A stretch of DNA of 64,000 nt from Carallia brachiata. Lineage: Eukaryota > Streptophyta > Magnoliopsida > Malpighiales > Rhizophoraceae. The translations under genes and the position numbers were made by a program. Under the pieces are notes generated by a model. That model saw only the letters and a list, made by a program, of their open reading frames with translations. It ran no database searches and had not been told where the DNA came from. Positions 60,981-64,000 of this stretch are shown here, piece after piece. Location: positions 558,001 through 622,000 of the forward strand of contig JADCRB010000163.1 in assembly GCA_021464245.1 (NCBI GenBank), given 5' to 3'. Within the stretch, counting starts at the first letter, position 1. Each line of letters starts with the position of its first letter.

Positions 60981-63960
60981 GTATATGATGTACGTTTGAA
61001 TTGGTCAAAATATTGTTCCTATTTTGGGTGCTTTGTTTTTTGAAAAAATAGTGTATGTGTATTGAAATAAGAATAATGTCCGTCATAAATTTATAATTTA
61101 AATTATATTAACAGTATATTAATAAAGATAAATTTAAATTTAAATTTTTAATCTTTTTAACTGTTTTTTTTAGCGATTAATTGATTTAAAAAAAAAGAAA
61201 AAAATAATGTCTAAAAAGGCGTGCATTAATTGGCCAATAACATATGAAGACACGTGGTCATCATATTTCAGTAAGTTTAAGACTTATGTGCTTTTATGTG
61301 ACTTTTCAGGGGTTGTGTGAAGTTTGAGTTTTATAAAAAGAGTGAATGTGAGTTAGTGATCTTTATATGTGTTTAAATGGTTTATTAAGTTGGGTTTAGA
61401 TTAGGTCGTTTTGAATTTAAGTTAGTTTAGATTATGTTATTTATATATTAAGTTATTTTTAGGTTATTTTAAGTTGGATTATTTTAGATTCGATTCAAGT
61501 TCAAATTAACTTATGGGTTAGTTACGTCATTAAAAATAATGATGTGATATTTTTTATTAAAAATTTTGAAATTTTAAAAAATTTCAAATATTTTCTAAAA
61601 ATTTTTAAAAATTAAAGAAAATTATATGATCAAAAGATAATTGAAGAAATTTTTTAAAAACATTTTAAAAAATTAAAATAAAATTTAAAATTGTATAAAA
61701 AATCTCAAAATATTTTAAAAAAATTTATAATTAAGATTTGTATTAAAAATAGTATAATATATACTTTTTATAATATAAAATATGCTAAATTTTTTTATTT
61801 TATTTTTTTGTTCTTTAAAAAAAAGTTAGGGTCAGACAAGTCGGGTTAGGGTTGAGTTCGGGTTTGACCCAAGATTTTCGAGTCATTTCGAGTTCGAATA
61901 ATTTTGGGTTATGTCATTTTTCAGGTCGGGTTCGAGTTATAATTTTTCGGACGAGTTCAGGTCAACTTATCAGGTAGAGTCGGATTTTGACACCTTTAAT
62001 AACCTTTGATGTGGCATCGTGATTTTTCTTAGTATTGGACTTTTGAGTTGAACGACGCTATAATATCTCTACTTGGTAATAACATTCTCATTTGTCTCGT
62101 GCACGTATGTTAAACGCTGAACAACGTAAATTTGTGATTCTATTTATTGTTTTCTTTTTATACTTCTCTACTTTGTTGTTCTATATTTTTGTGCCAATGG
62201 GTCTCACATCCTAACATATTTGTATGTATTTACGAGTGTAATATCTGTTGAATACATCAGTATTATGATATTAATTATTGAATTTTCTCGTAATTAATTA
62301 AACTAAAAAACAATTGATATGTAGATTATAAATTTATAAAGGCCTTCATGTCATTTGTAATGAAAAAAAACCAAGATCTATTATGCTTTATTACTATAAT
62401 AACTATAGTAATATCACCTAGTAAAATTTATTTTAAGTAGTATATTCTCATATTTTATTTCAAATATTTTTCTTATAGTCTTATACTCTCTTGGTATTCT
62501 AATATTGAATGTATGTTTAAAAATTAGTGATGTTAAGATTGTGAAATTATACCATTTCATGATGGTTTTTGTAAATAGTTTTCAAATTTAATATATTTTC
62601 AGCTAATATATTATAATGTTAAATGTTGATGTTCTCATAATTAATTAAACTATAAAAAATTGATATCTAGAATAGAATTTTGTAAAAGTATATCAAAGAT
62701 AGAGTTTCACTATGTAGTTAACTTTACGTAGTAACAAATTAGTCACGCAGTTCATATAAAGATATCTAATAGTTTATTTAGTTTTTATTTTTATCAAAAT
62801 TCAATCATTTAATCGTTCATATTATTTTGTTGCTAACTAAATATTTCTACATAGTATTTCTCTTACATATATTAAATTATTGATATATGCATTATTTTTT
62901 ATGACCCATTAGTCATGTATACGTGTTTTTGTCTAATTACCATCCACAAGTATGTGTAATTGAGCTCAAAATATAACCAAAAAAAAGAAAACATGAATTT
63001 TTTCAGAGTTTTTTCAAATGAAAATTTTTTTATTGTTTAAAATATATCACAATTTTCGCAGTTGGGTTCAAATCACACACGTCGTTAATGATTTGTGACG
63101 AAAACTGTTGAATCGTCTACGCTGTACATTAGTGGGACATTAGGCCACTGCTATTTTGGAGCCATGAATTTTGAAGATTGGACTTAAGGGACTTGAAGAT
63201 TTCATTGTAAAACAGAAAAATTAAATAAATTAGAAAAAGTTCGTGCTATATTCGTATAAAAACCAAAAAAGATATGTCTTTTGGTATTAACTCAGATAAA
63301 AGTTTATATAATTTCGGAGCCACAGACACTTCTTCTTTGTTTTTTTGGGGTCACATGGGAGGCCGAAAAGTCATCAAGCAGAATAAAATTATTAAAATTT
63401 GAATATAAAATTGAGATATTTTAACAGCGTGTTTTAATTAATTGTGTTGTAATATCGAAGAGGCATTTCAACTTTAATAGTTTCTTCACAAAAAAAGTGC
63501 TGGAAACATAAGAAGCATGGCAATAACTTTTTGCCCTGCACAGAAAGGAGCAATAATTTGTGCCACAATAATCTCATTTTGCTCAAATATCATTTTATGC
63601 CATTTAACTTAACTTTTGTATGAAATAACATTAAATGGTTTCAAATTTTGTTTCGCATGCAACTCAAAAAAAAAAAATCATATTATCTTGAAAGCCATTG
63701 ATCGACGATCTTTTTCATTTTTGGTCTAGAAAATGGGGGTCAGTTAATGTTGAGTTCAAAATGCCATGTCCTTTTAGAGCCACCGCACCATACAGATTAA
63801 GAATCTAGAAATATAATCAATACAGATAAATATGGCATTCCGGATGATTTTGAAACATATTAAATAAGGTAAATACTACTAAGTAATAATATTTAATTAG
63901 TAATAAAATAACAACAAAATAACATGAATGTAAACAAAGAAAAAAAAAAAAGGTCAAGTC
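60981..63960. other. Intergenic repeat-like DNA
   Basis: No gene recognised. 61790-61985 is rich in GGGTTCGGGTTTGACCC and CGAGTTCG-type words that are common in decayed plant transposons. The remainder is AT-rich. Confidence 0.45.
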
Positions 63961-63961
63961 T

Positions 63962-63997
63962 GTCGGCGTTGCCAATTTCAAAATTGGCAACGCCGAC
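63962..63997. repeat. Perfect 17-bp inverted repeat at the window edge
   Basis: GTCGGCGTTGCCAATTT (63962-63978) is followed after two bases (CA) by its exact reverse complement (63981-63997). It could fold into a strong hairpin. It stands out by its GC content against AT-rich flanks and is cut off by the window end, so it may be part of a larger element. Confidence 0.95.
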
Positions 63998-64000
63998 TTT

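Noticed and set aside
61820..61870. GGGTTAGGGTT-like words suggesting interstitial telomere repeats
   Set aside because: Only one or two TTTAGGG-like matches mixed with GGGTTCGGGTT words, without a tandem array.
1..64000. tRNA, rRNA, CRISPR or bacterial-type operons
   Set aside because: None seen on either strand; the window is plant nuclear DNA with intron-containing genes.

Overview
This is eukaryotic nuclear DNA from a flowering plant, most likely a eudicot. It is AT-rich, genes are interrupted by GT-AG introns, and the proteins are plant-specific: an A2-type cyclin, the aminotransferase ISS1/VAS1, chloroplast CP12, AOP-type 2-oxoglutarate dioxygenases and a MOT1-type molybdate transporter. 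I cannot fix the species from sequence alone. A woody eudicot such as Citrus would fit, but that is a guess.

Layout. 1-9.0 kb: a complete A2-type cyclin on the minus strand (11 coding exons), with a long leader intron that holds a three-copy tandem repeat. 9-16 kb: intergenic DNA with truncated retroposons; one has a clear target-site duplication. 16.2-21.6 kb: a complete 9-exon ISS1/VAS1 aminotransferase on the plus strand. 22.9-23.4 kb: an intronless CP12 gene on the minus strand. 26.1-30.4 kb: relics on the minus strand, namely an amino-terminal-domain fragment of a glutamate receptor-like gene with an in-frame TAG, and a histone H3-like exon with an E2F-type site further upstream. 30.4-31.2 kb: a one-ended CACTA-like element full of short subterminal repeats. 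32.2-43.5 kb: a tandem pair of six-exon genes for a secreted, probably GPI-anchored protein with two EGF-like domains. The first copy is intact; the second carries a 2-bp frameshift and a transposon-swollen intron. 44.9-59.2 kb: a segmental duplication holding two intact AOP-like dioxygenase genes, each with a LINE fragment on its 3' side and a ~215-bp tandem array on its 5' side. Between the duplicates lie an orphan AOP exon and a decayed MOT1 gene. 59.2-64 kb: repeat-rich DNA without recognisable genes, ending in a perfect 17-bp inverted repeat cut off by the window edge.

The genes do not form one pathway. They are ordinary neighbours in a plant chromosome: cell cycle (cyclin), auxin/aromatic amino acid metabolism (ISS1), Calvin-cycle redox control (CP12), a possible surface signalling or adhesion protein (EGF-like) and specialised metabolism (AOP). 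The notable theme is local duplication followed by decay: the EGF pair, the AOP pair plus its amplified promoter and 5'-end modules, and four broken genes. All exon boundaries were derived by hand from reading frame, splice dinucleotides and phase, and need transcript support.
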